Shown here: positions 1-7,064 of the stretch, piece by piece
Layout: each line of letters starts with the position of its first letter
Position numbering within the stretch: the stretch's first letter is position 1
NCBI GenBank assembly: GCA_964487565.1
Contig: CAZARN010000022.1
Location: forward strand, 1-23,341
Direction: 5' to 3'
Source of the DNA: Phil1 sp964487565
Lineage (GTDB): Bacteria; Bacillota; Clostridia; Christensenellales; CAG-138
DNA length: 23,341 nt
Translations under genes and position numbers: made by a program
Notes under the pieces: model-generated
The model's database searches: none
The model's input: the letters and a program-made list of their open reading frames with translations, nothing else
What the model was told of the DNA's origin: nothing

Positions 1-140
1 TTGACGGCAAACTCCATCGCCCGGCGGCAGTTGAGCACACTGGCCTCCGGGTCGATCAAGAAGATTTTCTCCGCAGAAACCGCAACGTCCGCGAAGGACG
101 CAAACTGCTGGTCGGCGGTAAAAATGTCAAAGTTGGTCAT
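1..140 (-). CDS. hsdR: Type I restriction enzyme R subunit, N-terminal fragment (partial)
   Basis: This is the first 46 codons of a gene that runs off the left edge of the window. The N-terminus reads MTNFDIFTADQQFASFADVA and continues with a LIDPEASVLNCRRAMEFAV stretch. This matches the DUF4145-like N-terminal region typical of HsdR subunits, which carry an endonuclease domain and DEAD-box translocase motors further on (not visible here). The ATG at 138-140 is preceded by a GAGGAG ribosome site that lies inside the last codons of the HAD gene, and only 7 bases separate the two genes, so they are cotranscribed and probably translationally coupled. It is the last visible gene of the fic-hsdM-hsdS-HAD-hsdR operon. 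The family call rests on the N-terminus and the operon context; intactness cannot be judged. Confidence 0.8.
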   Translation of the reverse strand, partial: MTNFDIFTADQQFASFADVAVSAEKIFLIDPEASVLNCRRAMEFAV

Positions 141-147
141 GGCACTT

Positions 148-1326
148 TTACTGCTCCTCTTCAATAGAAACTTTTACTTTGCGCGCATTTTCGGTGAACT
201 TTTTCATGTCGTTCAAAAGGCTTTTGTAGAATTCTTTTACATCAATGTCGCCCAAAACATAATAAACCTGACTGTTTTCAATAGCAATTTTAAACAGGAG
301 CTCCTTCTCTTCCGCTGTCCAATTAGTACATTGACACAATTCTTTAATAACTGAGTGAGTACTGGCGAAACTCCTGCTATTTTCCAATGCAATCATTAGG
401 TTGGATTTCATTCGTCCTTCTTCGCTATTTCTTTTATCTGCTTCAATGTTTTCTTTTTTGCAACGATAGTAAATACCTTCAAGGACTTCGTTTGTTGCCG
501 TTCGGTCAATAATGGACTTGACTAAAATATCCAACTCGGTTCCTTCAGAATAGTCTGCCGGTGCAAAGTACTTAATTCTATTGTCACGCATCATTTTATA
601 AACTTTTGCTTTTTCTTTCGTCTCACAATTATATACCCCGATAGAATGTCCCCCATAAGAGTTGATGAGCTTCATACACGGGATATCCGTATCACTGTCT
701 CCGATATATACCATGTTACGGAAGGGTACGCGAAGTTCTTCGGGCATAAATGATTCATTGACGCCATCATCGTTCACATCCAACACGCCCTTCTCAATGC
801 GAAACAGAAACTGCGTTTTGTTTGTATAGTTTATAACTTGAGCTGGCCATTTTGCCAAACCTGTTTTTGGGTCATAATAGAATGAACTTGCATAAATTTT
901 CTTAAAAGCGCCTTCTTTAGCAACCGATGTTCCTTCGATCATTTCTTTCAGGCCTGAAGAAATAATATAATGTTCAACAATAACGCCTTTTGCTACCCCG
1001 TATGCACAAATTCTTTTAAACCAACCAGACACTCCAGGAAACAAACCAACCTTAGCCCCATAATCTGCTAAAGTTTTCTTATTGAAAATCAAGGTTCCTT
1101 CTGCTTCCTGAACCATTTTAAACATATACGCCAAATTTTGATCCATTTCATTGTTTTCGGCAAGCTCATTGGATTCCGTCCAAAAATCGCCGACGTCATA
1201 GCCCACAGATTGGATATAACCCTGTGCTTGCATGTCGTCGGGTGATAAGGTCTTATCAAAATCATAGCAAATTGCAAGCACAGGAATATCTTCTTTTAAT
1301 TCTCTTGCATATTCTTTTTTGCTCAT
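148..1326 (-). CDS. HAD-superfamily phosphatase/hydrolase embedded in type I RM operon
   Basis: This 392-residue protein carries the haloacid dehalogenase catalytic signatures. Motif I is YDFDKT, with the nucleophile at D22 and acid/base at D24. Motif II is the IISSG segment (S123/S124). Motif IV is GDSDTD at 209-214, the Mg-binding acidic cluster. The insert between motifs I and II is about 100 residues, suggesting a C1-type cap, and the C-terminal 110 residues (from about 280) form an extra, probably helical region of unknown role. In this family Asp22 would form a phospho-aspartyl intermediate; the substrate cannot be told. The gene sits between hsdS and hsdR in the same operon. A GAGGTGTG ribosome site precedes the ATG. 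It is AT-rich compared with hsdM. A house-cleaning or nucleotide phosphatase tied to the restriction system is plausible, but that is inference. Confidence 0.8.
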   Translation of the reverse strand: MSKKEYARELKEDIPVLAICYDFDKTLSPDDMQAQGYIQSVGYDVGDFWTESNELAENNEMDQNLAYMFKMVQEAEGTLIFNKKTLADYGAKVGLFPGVSGWFKRICAYGVAKGVIVEHYIISSGLKEMIEGTSVAKEGAFKKIYASSFYYDPKTGLAKWPAQVINYTNKTQFLFRIEKGVLDVNDDGVNESFMPEELRVPFRNMVYIGDSDTDIPCMKLINSYGGHSIGVYNCETKEKAKVYKMMRDNRIKYFAPADYSEGTELDILVKSIIDRTATNEVLEGIYYRCKKENIEADKRNSEEGRMKSNLMIALENSRSFASTHSVIKELCQCTNWTAEEKELLFKIAIENSQVYYVLGDIDVKEFYKSLLNDMKKFTENARKVKVSIEEEQ

Positions 1327-1382
1327 GTTTCACACCTCATACAAATATTTCTCAAATATTTTGGACATAAAACATTGAAAAC

Positions 1383-1414
1383 TCATCCGAAATATTTCTG
1401 CATCAGCGCTTTTT
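1383..1414 (-). other. Frameshift scar at the 3' end of hsdS
   Basis: After the A5 tract (1410-1414, minus strand) the alternative frame reads ALMQKYFG and then TGA at 1383-1385. This is the usual last-helix ending of HsdS proteins. The annotated frame instead stops at 1403. The tract may be 5 or 6 A in different cells (slipped-strand mispairing) or miscalled. Confidence 0.7.
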
Positions 1415-2506
1415 CAGCGGTTTCTGCTTTTCAAGACTCTGTTGAATTTCAAATTTTGATTTGTCGACATGTTGCTTAAACGCCACGAAGTTCTTTTGCA
1501 TAGTAATCGGTGGAACATATAGCTCGATATTTTGCAACTCTTGCGCATTGATGTTTGCTTGTCCTATTGCAGCTTTACACATTCCCAAAAGCATCTGCTT
1601 TGAAAAATCAGTATTGAGGAAAGCTGATAGGAACTCTGGAAGCATTTTCTCATTCACTCTGACCCTGATAACAAAGCCCGCAAGAACCATCATTTCATCA
1701 CGATTGTAAACGCAGGTTTTCCCGACAAGCTCTTTGCTGTTCGTACGATTAAAAAGCACATCTCCACGGCGCACAGTACATTTTTGCAATTCGTTTTCCG
1801 GAATATCAATTTGTTTAATGTCACTTAAATCCAATTCTCCGCTATACGTAATATTATTCATACGTAGATATGGATACCTGCCACCGTCAACAGCTGGTCT
1901 GCTGGAACCATATCGCACTTCAGTTGTAACGTCGCGAACTGTTGCGATTTCCCACTGCTTTTCATTTGTTGGTAATGAGCCGAACATCTCGATAAATCGG
2001 GATTTGACGAGCTGGTCGAGCTTGTCAAGTTGCTGTTGGCGGAGAGAAATGAGCATAGTGACTTTATTCAGGGTACTTCCAATTTTCACTTGATCTTTCA
2101 GCGGTAGAACCGGGACTGATATTTTATTCAATTCCTTTGCAGAAAGATGCTTTACCGTTGCAAAGGGCGTTCTATCTTCAATTTCTTTTAAAATGCCATG
2201 CATGAAATAGAAAATGAATTCTTTGTCAATTTCTTTTTTAGGAAGAAGTCTGCAAACACGTTGATTTAATAACGCTTCATTATCGCCCCATTTTGCAATA
2301 TTAAATTCTCCATCCATACCGATCAACAGGTCATCACGAAGAACCAAATATGAACTGTCACATGATTCCGAAGTAAAGGTCTCTGAAAAGCCTCTTTGAA
2401 CATCCCGTATGCGGATAACCGGCATTTTGCCCGCATCAGAAAATAGTGCCGAATCAAATGGATAGCCATATTGGATATTGCAGACTTCAGGTAAGAATTT
2501 TTCCAT
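1403..2506 (-). CDS. hsdS: Type I restriction-modification specificity subunit, C-terminus frameshifted
   Basis: This is the DNA-recognition subunit of a type I RM complex. It has two target-recognition domains (about residues 1-135 and 180-320), each followed by a helical conserved spacer. The central spacer runs from LKDQVKIG through LVKSRFIEMFG, and the second is at VDKSKFEIQQSLEK. I start at ATG 2506, which overlaps the hsdM TGA by one base (TGATG) with GAGGGG eight bases upstream; GTG at 2509 is an alternative. The frame ends PLKKR-stop. One extra A in the A5 tract (1410-1414) would restore the canonical family ending ALMQKYFG and a stop at 1383-1385. The final eight residues are therefore lost by a single-base contraction, or this is a sequencing error. 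The gene is otherwise full length at 367 residues. Confidence 0.9.
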   Translation of the reverse strand: MEKFLPEVCNIQYGYPFDSALFSDAGKMPVIRIRDVQRGFSETFTSESCDSSYLVLRDDLLIGMDGEFNIAKWGDNEALLNQRVCRLLPKKEIDKEFIFYFMHGILKEIEDRTPFATVKHLSAKELNKISVPVLPLKDQVKIGSTLNKVTMLISLRQQQLDKLDQLVKSRFIEMFGSLPTNEKQWEIATVRDVTTEVRYGSSRPAVDGGRYPYLRMNNITYSGELDLSDIKQIDIPENELQKCTVRRGDVLFNRTNSKELVGKTCVYNRDEMMVLAGFVIRVRVNEKMLPEFLSAFLNTDFSKQMLLGMCKAAIGQANINAQELQNIELYVPPITMQKNFVAFKQHVDKSKFEIQQSLEKQKPLKKR

Positions 2507-4002
2507 CACAGCATCCCCTCCAGCTCTTTCAGCCCCTTGGCGATCTCCGTCTCCATCTGATTCAGCTCGGCCATGATCTCCTTCGTGGAGGGGTACTCCA
2601 CCGGCTTGTACTCGGTTTTCTTGTACTTGTTGAGGGAAAGGTCATAGTCGTTTTCCACGATCTCCGCCTTCGGCACAAAGAAGGATTTTTCCGTGCGGGC
2701 GCGGTCCTGCTCCGCCTCACGGTGATGGAAGCGGGCGACGATATCGGGAATATCGTTTTCTGCGACGGGTGTGCGCTTGTCGTCGAGGCTCATGCCGTCA
2801 GCCTGCATGTCATAAAACCAGACGTTGTCCGTGCCGCCGTGGCCGGTCTTGGTGAACACCAGAATGCCGGTGGAAACGCCGGCGTAGGGCTTGAACACGC
2901 CGGAGGGCATGGAGATGACGGCCTCCAGACGGTTGTTCTCGATCAGCTCTTTGCGGATCGCCTTATGCGCCGCGCTGGAGCCGAACAGCACGCCGTCCGG
3001 CACGATGCAGGCGCAGCGGCCGCCGGTTTTGAGCATTTTCAGGAACAACGCCAGAAACAGCAATTCGGTCTTTTTCGTTTTGCAGACCTTTAGCAGATCG
3101 GTGGACACCGTGTCGGCGTCCAGACTGCCCTTAAACGGCGGATTGGCAAGGATCAGCGAATACTTTTCCCGGTCGGGGTTCTGGTCGGAAAGGCTGTCGC
3201 GGTACTCGATGAACGGGTTGTCGACGCCGTGGGTCATCATGTTCATGGCGCCGATGCGCAGCATGGTGCGGTCCATGTCGTAGCCGTGGAACATGTGGTT
3301 CATGTAGTGATCTTTTTTCTGCTTATTGAAGAAAATTTCCTCTTTGTGGTGCTCTTTCAGATAATCGCCGGCAGTGATGAGAAATCCTGATGTGCCGCAG
3401 GCGGGGTCGCAGATCACATCGTCCGGCCGGGGCGCCATCAGTTCCACCATCATACGGATGATGTGACGCGGCGTGCGGAACTGGCCGTTCAGGCCGGACT
3501 GCGAAATCTTGGAAAGCAGGTACTCGTAGACATCGCCCCGAATATCCGTGTTGTGAAGCTGCGCCATCTGGCTGTAAATATTGTCAAGGCTGTCCACCAC
3601 CTTGGAGAGCAGCAGCGGTGTCGGCAGCTTGAAAATGGCGTCGTCCATATATTTGGAATAGGCGCTTTCCTTGTTGCCGTGCAGGTTCTTGATGAACGGG
3701 AACACCAGCTCCTGCACGACGGAATACATCTTGCCCGCCGGGTAGTCGTGGAAAACAGACCATTTGAGCTGGCTGCCCTCTACCTGGCGGTCGCCAATCT
3801 GTACGTCGCCCGCGAAAATGCTCTTGTAGGGCAGTCCCAGCATCGCGCTTTCCTTGGCGCGCAGATTATCCGTATCATCCAGATCGCGGATGAACATCAG
3901 GTAGGTAATCTGCTCAATGACGTCGAGCGGGTTGACGAGGCCGCCCGCCGCAAATATATCCCACAAGCTGTCGATTTTATTTTTCAGTTCGCCTGTAATC
4001 AT
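2506..4002 (-). CDS. hsdM: Type I restriction-modification DNA methyltransferase subunit
   Basis: This 498-residue protein is a class I N6-adenine methyltransferase. The N-terminal helical HsdM_N region begins MITGELKNKIDSLWDIF. The S-adenosylmethionine motif I is DPACGTSGFL (199-208) and the catalytic motif IV is NPPF (287-290). With HsdS it forms the methylase that marks the host recognition sites; with HsdR it forms the nuclease. The open frame extends upstream to 4068, but that extension lies inside the fic gene. The ATG at 4002 fits the family N-terminus and has an AGGGAG ribosome site. The fic stop (TAA, 4004-4006) is one base before this start, so the two are tightly coupled. Base composition is clearly more GC-rich than in hsdS and the HAD gene downstream. 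Confidence 0.95.
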   Translation of the reverse strand: MITGELKNKIDSLWDIFAAGGLVNPLDVIEQITYLMFIRDLDDTDNLRAKESAMLGLPYKSIFAGDVQIGDRQVEGSQLKWSVFHDYPAGKMYSVVQELVFPFIKNLHGNKESAYSKYMDDAIFKLPTPLLLSKVVDSLDNIYSQMAQLHNTDIRGDVYEYLLSKISQSGLNGQFRTPRHIIRMMVELMAPRPDDVICDPACGTSGFLITAGDYLKEHHKEEIFFNKQKKDHYMNHMFHGYDMDRTMLRIGAMNMMTHGVDNPFIEYRDSLSDQNPDREKYSLILANPPFKGSLDADTVSTDLLKVCKTKKTELLFLALFLKMLKTGGRCACIVPDGVLFGSSAAHKAIRKELIENNRLEAVISMPSGVFKPYAGVSTGILVFTKTGHGGTDNVWFYDMQADGMSLDDKRTPVAENDIPDIVARFHHREAEQDRARTEKSFFVPKAEIVENDYDLSLNKYKKTEYKPVEYPSTKEIMAELNQMETEIAKGLKELEGML

Positions 4003-4003
4003 C

Positions 4004-5062
4004 TTATTCTCTCTCCCTGTTCCAAATATAAGAGGTATAGCGCCCGCCGCTGAGCTTGAGAATCTCACCGGATTTCACCAGCTCATTCAGCGCCCGCTGG
4101 ACAGTGACCTGGCTAATATCCGGGCATTTCTGCAGAATCTCCGTTTTAGTGATCTTTCCAAGCGTACCTTTGATGATCTCTCGGACTCTGTCCGGTTTCG
4201 ACAGGCTGCCGGTCGACAGCAATTTCACACGGTTAGAGAAGTCGCGGTATGCAGCCACAACCACGCCCAGCATATAGCGTACGAACGGCACATATTCGTT
4301 CTTACCTTCGTGCCATCCCACTGAGCTTTGCTGCAGCGTTTCATAATAAGTGTCTTTTGTTTGCTCGATAATCTTTTCAAGGCTGATATACTTTCCGACG
4401 ATGTACCCAGCACGATAAAACAGCAGGAGCGTCAGCAGTCGACTCATGCGGCCGTTCCCGTCGTTGAAAGGATGAATGCAAAGAAAATCCAAAACAAACA
4501 TGGGGATCAGCAAAAGAGAATCGTATTCCGGGTTCTTGCAGGCTTCATCAAACGCAGCGCAGACGCGCTCCATGGCCTCCGGCGTTTCCCAGGCAGGTAC
4601 CGGTTGAAAGCGGACAAATTTGTTGCCCTGCGCATCTTCTTCCTCGATCACGTTATCCGCGCTCTTATAAGAACCCCCAATGCTCGCACCGCTGAATTTA
4701 TACAGGTCGCGATGAAGCTGGAGAATAAGAGAAGGTTTTGGCGGAATGAAATCATAATTCTCATGAATGGTTGCCAAAACATCGCGGTAACCGGCGATTT
4801 CTTTTTCACTTCGGGTTTTGGGCATGGTCTTATCCCGAACAATTTTTTTCAGACGTTCGTCTGATGTATAGATTCCTTCAATTTTATTTGAGGCCTCTGT
4901 ACTTTGAATTTTTGCAACATCCATGAGTTGTGTCAGCATATCCGCCTTTGCTTCAATAAAAAGCGTTTGCTCACCTTTATACTCATGAATCTGCGCGACG
5001 AGAGCCACAACATCCGGCTGCAGCAGAGCACCATATTCCCGATTATAAGCGTAGTCTCTCAT
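4004..5062 (-). CDS. Fic family protein (probable AMP-transferase) with C-terminal winged helix
   Basis: This 352-residue protein has the full Fic signature HPFNDGNGRMSR at 197-208, with catalytic H197 and the phosphate-binding GNGR. An N-terminal inhibitory helix carries SNKIEG at 58-63, matching the (S/T)xxxE(G/N) motif whose glutamate (E62) blocks ATP binding, so this is a class II, self-inhibited Fic protein. The C-terminal 60 residues (about 290-345) look like a winged helix-turn-helix, KITKTEILQKC through a GGRYTSYIW wing. Fic proteins transfer AMP (or other nucleotides) to protein hydroxyl groups; the target here is unknown. It is the first gene of the restriction operon, directly behind the promoter, and abuts hsdM. 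The ATG has GAGGG six bases upstream. The winged helix could make it an autoregulator of the operon; this is inference. Confidence 0.92.
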   Translation of the reverse strand: MRDYAYNREYGALLQPDVVALVAQIHEYKGEQTLFIEAKADMLTQLMDVAKIQSTEASNKIEGIYTSDERLKKIVRDKTMPKTRSEKEIAGYRDVLATIHENYDFIPPKPSLILQLHRDLYKFSGASIGGSYKSADNVIEEEDAQGNKFVRFQPVPAWETPEAMERVCAAFDEACKNPEYDSLLLIPMFVLDFLCIHPFNDGNGRMSRLLTLLLFYRAGYIVGKYISLEKIIEQTKDTYYETLQQSSVGWHEGKNEYVPFVRYMLGVVVAAYRDFSNRVKLLSTGSLSKPDRVREIIKGTLGKITKTEILQKCPDISQVTVQRALNELVKSGEILKLSGGRYTSYIWNRERE

Positions 5063-5120
5063 CCAATTCCCTCATTTTGAAATTCAATTTAATCATTGTA
5101 GCGTGATTTGATTTAATTAA

Positions 5121-5149
5121 AGTGTACAATGTTCTGCCTGAAAAGTCAA
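5121..5149 (-). promoter_or_regulatory. Sigma-70 promoter of the fic-hsd operon
   Basis: On the minus strand there is a -35 TTGACT (5144-5149), a 17-base spacer and a -10 TACACT (5121-5126). They lie about 60 bases ahead of the fic ATG in an AT-rich gap. No other promoter of this quality is seen before hsdM, hsdS, the HAD gene or hsdR. A perfect palindrome CATTATAATG (5163-5172) sits just upstream of the -35. Confidence 0.7.
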
Positions 5150-5184
5150 TGCTTAATTTTATCATTATAATGAAAATGATCAAG

Positions 5185-5309
5185 TTAAGCCATCGGATGA
5201 TAATTTGGCGTTGTACCGCCTACGCTTCCAGGCAGAGACATCCAAATGGTGACTTTTCCGTTGGGACGTCTCCGCCGGGGTAGATCTTTTTCACTGTCTC
5301 AAGGCACAG
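5185..5309 (-). pseudogene. Gene remnant downstream of the relaxase (possible)
   Basis: Directly after the relaxase stop codon the minus strand keeps coding-like sequence: in the relaxase frame it reads LCLETVKKIYPGGDVP. A one-base shift near 5258 continues it as NGKVTIWMSLPGSVGG, then TTPNYHPMA and a stop at 5185-5187. There is no start codon or ribosome site. It looks like the decayed tail of a short gene, or of a longer original relaxase-region protein. I do not recognise the family, and chance coding potential cannot be excluded over this length. Confidence 0.3.
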
Positions 5310-6638
5310 TTATCGTTCTGCGTGCTCATATTGACGTTGCGCGACGTGCAATTGTCGTCTCCTCGTTTCTTCCTGCTGTCTGACGGCTTCGACAGTGGCT
5401 TCAACACGTTCCGGTCCGTAAGCGCGGCAGACGCGGTCGTAGTTTTCTGCGACTGCATGCAAGGACTTGTTTTCCTCCTGGGCGGCGGTCAACTGATTCG
5501 TTAGCGTCGGCACTTCATAATCATATTTCTTTTGCAAACGCTCAAATCTTTGCAGAAGATCAAGATAAGAATGATAAATTGAACGCAGTACCTTGACAAT
5601 ACCGGCCAAGAGTGGCTTGGCTTTTTTCTCACGGTAAATCTTTGCTGTTTCCAGTGCACCGGCTTCCGGCAGCAGTTCTTCCGGGTCGGCTGAAAATTGC
5701 GCCGCGAGCTTTTCCACGCTTTTCAGCTTCGGAGCCAGCTCATTCATCCGGGCTCTTGCATCCTCCGCGTCTTTCTGTGCATCGGCTCTTTCATCTTGCA
5801 GACCGGCAATCTCTGACCGCGTAGTTTCCTTGGCTGCTTCCAACATCTCCAGCCGCCGCTGCTCCTGCGCCACCTTGAATTGCGTCACGGTCAGGTGCTC
5901 CTCCGAGCTGCCACGTTCTCCGCGCTCCACATCATCGTATCCGGATTTGCGCATGAAATCATAAAAATCATCCTGCAAAACGCTGTAGGATTTTCGCAGG
6001 ACCGGCTTGCCATTCTTCTGCAAAATCGGATTGCCGCTCTCGTCAAGGGCCGGTTTCGACAGCCATTTTTTGCTGCTGCTGACCTGCATGATCGTCTCCT
6101 TAACGGTGCCGACCAGCGCCGGGTCCCTGCAGCGCTTCGACCATAAAATCTGTTTCTCCACGACAGGGATATAAACGACGTGCATGTGGTAGTGAAAGAC
6201 ATCCTGGCCGAGTGCATCCGACATGGCGCGGTTTCGCTCGTCTGCGTGCATAACTGCCGACAGAATATACTGCTCACCGCCGACAATTTGAATCGCCGCC
6301 TTGTAGGCGTCGGCGAAAAACTTCTTTGCAAATTCATAGCCGCCGTGGTTGTGGAAATAGGCGGAGTTCACGTCAAAGATCAGTTCTCCGTACAGGTTGG
6401 CTCCGTCCTTCAGACCACGGGTGGAGATCATTCCATCCGCCTCCATCTTAGTGAAAACTTTCTCATAATCATCGGCGGCTTTGAAATGGATGTTATATCC
6501 TGAGCGCTCCGGCACGATGTCCGGATTCGTATAGGATTCTTTTTCGCGCTCGTTGTGTCTTTGCATGTTGCTGATTTTCGCATTCGACAGGTTGACATTC
6601 CTGACGCTGATGCGGTCAACTCCATCGCCTCTTGCCAT
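5310..6638 (-). CDS. MobV-family relaxase (Mob/Pre plasmid recombination enzyme)
   Basis: This 442-residue protein nicks the transfer origin and pilots the DNA strand during mobilization. The N-terminal motif RHNERE with TNPDIVPERSGYNI lines up with the pMV158 MobM region around its catalytic His22; here that residue is H28. The metal-binding motif follows as HADE (131-134) and HYHMHVVYIP (149-158). The C-terminal half (about 255-440) is a long, charged, probably coiled-coil region. I start at ATG 6638 because GGAGG lies 10 bases upstream and MARGDG fits the family; the frame itself stays open to 6680. The putative oriT lies just upstream, the usual MobV arrangement. No transfer (type IV secretion) genes are visible, so the element would depend on a helper for conjugation. 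Confidence 0.9.
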   Translation of the reverse strand: MARGDGVDRISVRNVNLSNAKISNMQRHNEREKESYTNPDIVPERSGYNIHFKAADDYEKVFTKMEADGMISTRGLKDGANLYGELIFDVNSAYFHNHGGYEFAKKFFADAYKAAIQIVGGEQYILSAVMHADERNRAMSDALGQDVFHYHMHVVYIPVVEKQILWSKRCRDPALVGTVKETIMQVSSSKKWLSKPALDESGNPILQKNGKPVLRKSYSVLQDDFYDFMRKSGYDDVERGERGSSEEHLTVTQFKVAQEQRRLEMLEAAKETTRSEIAGLQDERADAQKDAEDARARMNELAPKLKSVEKLAAQFSADPEELLPEAGALETAKIYREKKAKPLLAGIVKVLRSIYHSYLDLLQRFERLQKKYDYEVPTLTNQLTAAQEENKSLHAVAENYDRVCRAYGPERVEATVEAVRQQEETRRRQLHVAQRQYEHAER

Positions 6639-7059
6639 AGGCCTAATACCTCCGTTATTCAAAATGTATTGATACCGCAAGCCCGGGGATTCACTTCATC
6701 TCCGTGCTAAGTGCCGCCTGCGGCGGTTGCACTCCGAAACACGCCTGCGGGCGTAGTGCGGAAGTGTAATAACCCACTATGATACTTTCATCCTTCGGCT
6801 GCAAAGTATCGTGGGCTCTCCGAGGGGGTGCGGAGATGCGGCTCCTGCGAAAGCCTCTGCTGTGGTTTGCAAATGGTCCCCACTTTGCAAATCCGCAGCA
6901 TGAACGGCTCGCGATCTTCGACGCACTCGCCGTCCGGCCGCCTCAAAATCTGCGGATTTTTCTGCGGGGACGAAAGGCACTGTAACGGTTGTGACGATGG
7001 TGACGGTGTTCTTGACACCGCACCCTGTCTCATTTTAATCGTCACAACCGTCACCATCG
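6639..7059. other. Non-coding structured region between relaxase and RepA-like gene
   Basis: This 420-base stretch has no convincing gene; the small open frames on both strands are mutually antisense and lack family character. It is full of inverted repeats. There is a GC-rich hairpin at 6711-6735 (AGTGC...GCACT). An inverted repeat at 6773-6815 sits next to the predicted nick site. Arms of 16-17 bases at 6858-6873 and 6884-6900 contain TTTGCAAA, and 9-base iteron-like units lie at 6981-7064. The layout fits a transfer origin beside the relaxase and possibly a replication origin beside the RepA-like gene. Confidence 0.6.
6762..6815 (-). other. oriT: Putative MobV-type oriT with nic site
   Basis: The minus strand reads TAGTGGG followed by TTATTACACTT. 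This closely matches the pMV158 nick region TAGTGTG/TTATAC used by MobM, so the predicted cut is between bases 6773 and 6772. The flanking inverted repeat has arms CCCACTATGATACTTT (6773-6788) and AAAGTATCGTGGG (6803-6815), typical of the hairpin a relaxase binds. It lies about 130 bases upstream of the MobV relaxase start. Confidence 0.65.
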
Positions 7060-7064
7060 TCACG
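6981..7064. repeat. Iteron-like 9-bp repeats in two inverted clusters
   Basis: Three adjacent 9-mers at 6981-7007 (TGTAACGGT, TGTGACGAT, GGTGACGGT) face three inverted copies at 7038-7064. Within them a perfect 17-bp inverted repeat pairs 6991-7007 with 7047-7063. A small hairpin (GGTGT/ACACC, 7005-7019) is nested in the loop. The right cluster overlaps the stop codon of the RepA-like gene. The units may bind an initiator; no T tract follows, so a terminator is less likely. Confidence 0.6.

Noticed and set aside
4003..4068. Longer N-terminus for HsdM starting at 4068
   Set aside because: The extension lies inside the fic gene and is not HsdM-like; the ATG at 4002 has a ribosome site and the family start.
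6981..7064. CRISPR array
   Set aside because: The units are 9 bases, adjacent and without unique spacers, and there are no cas genes.
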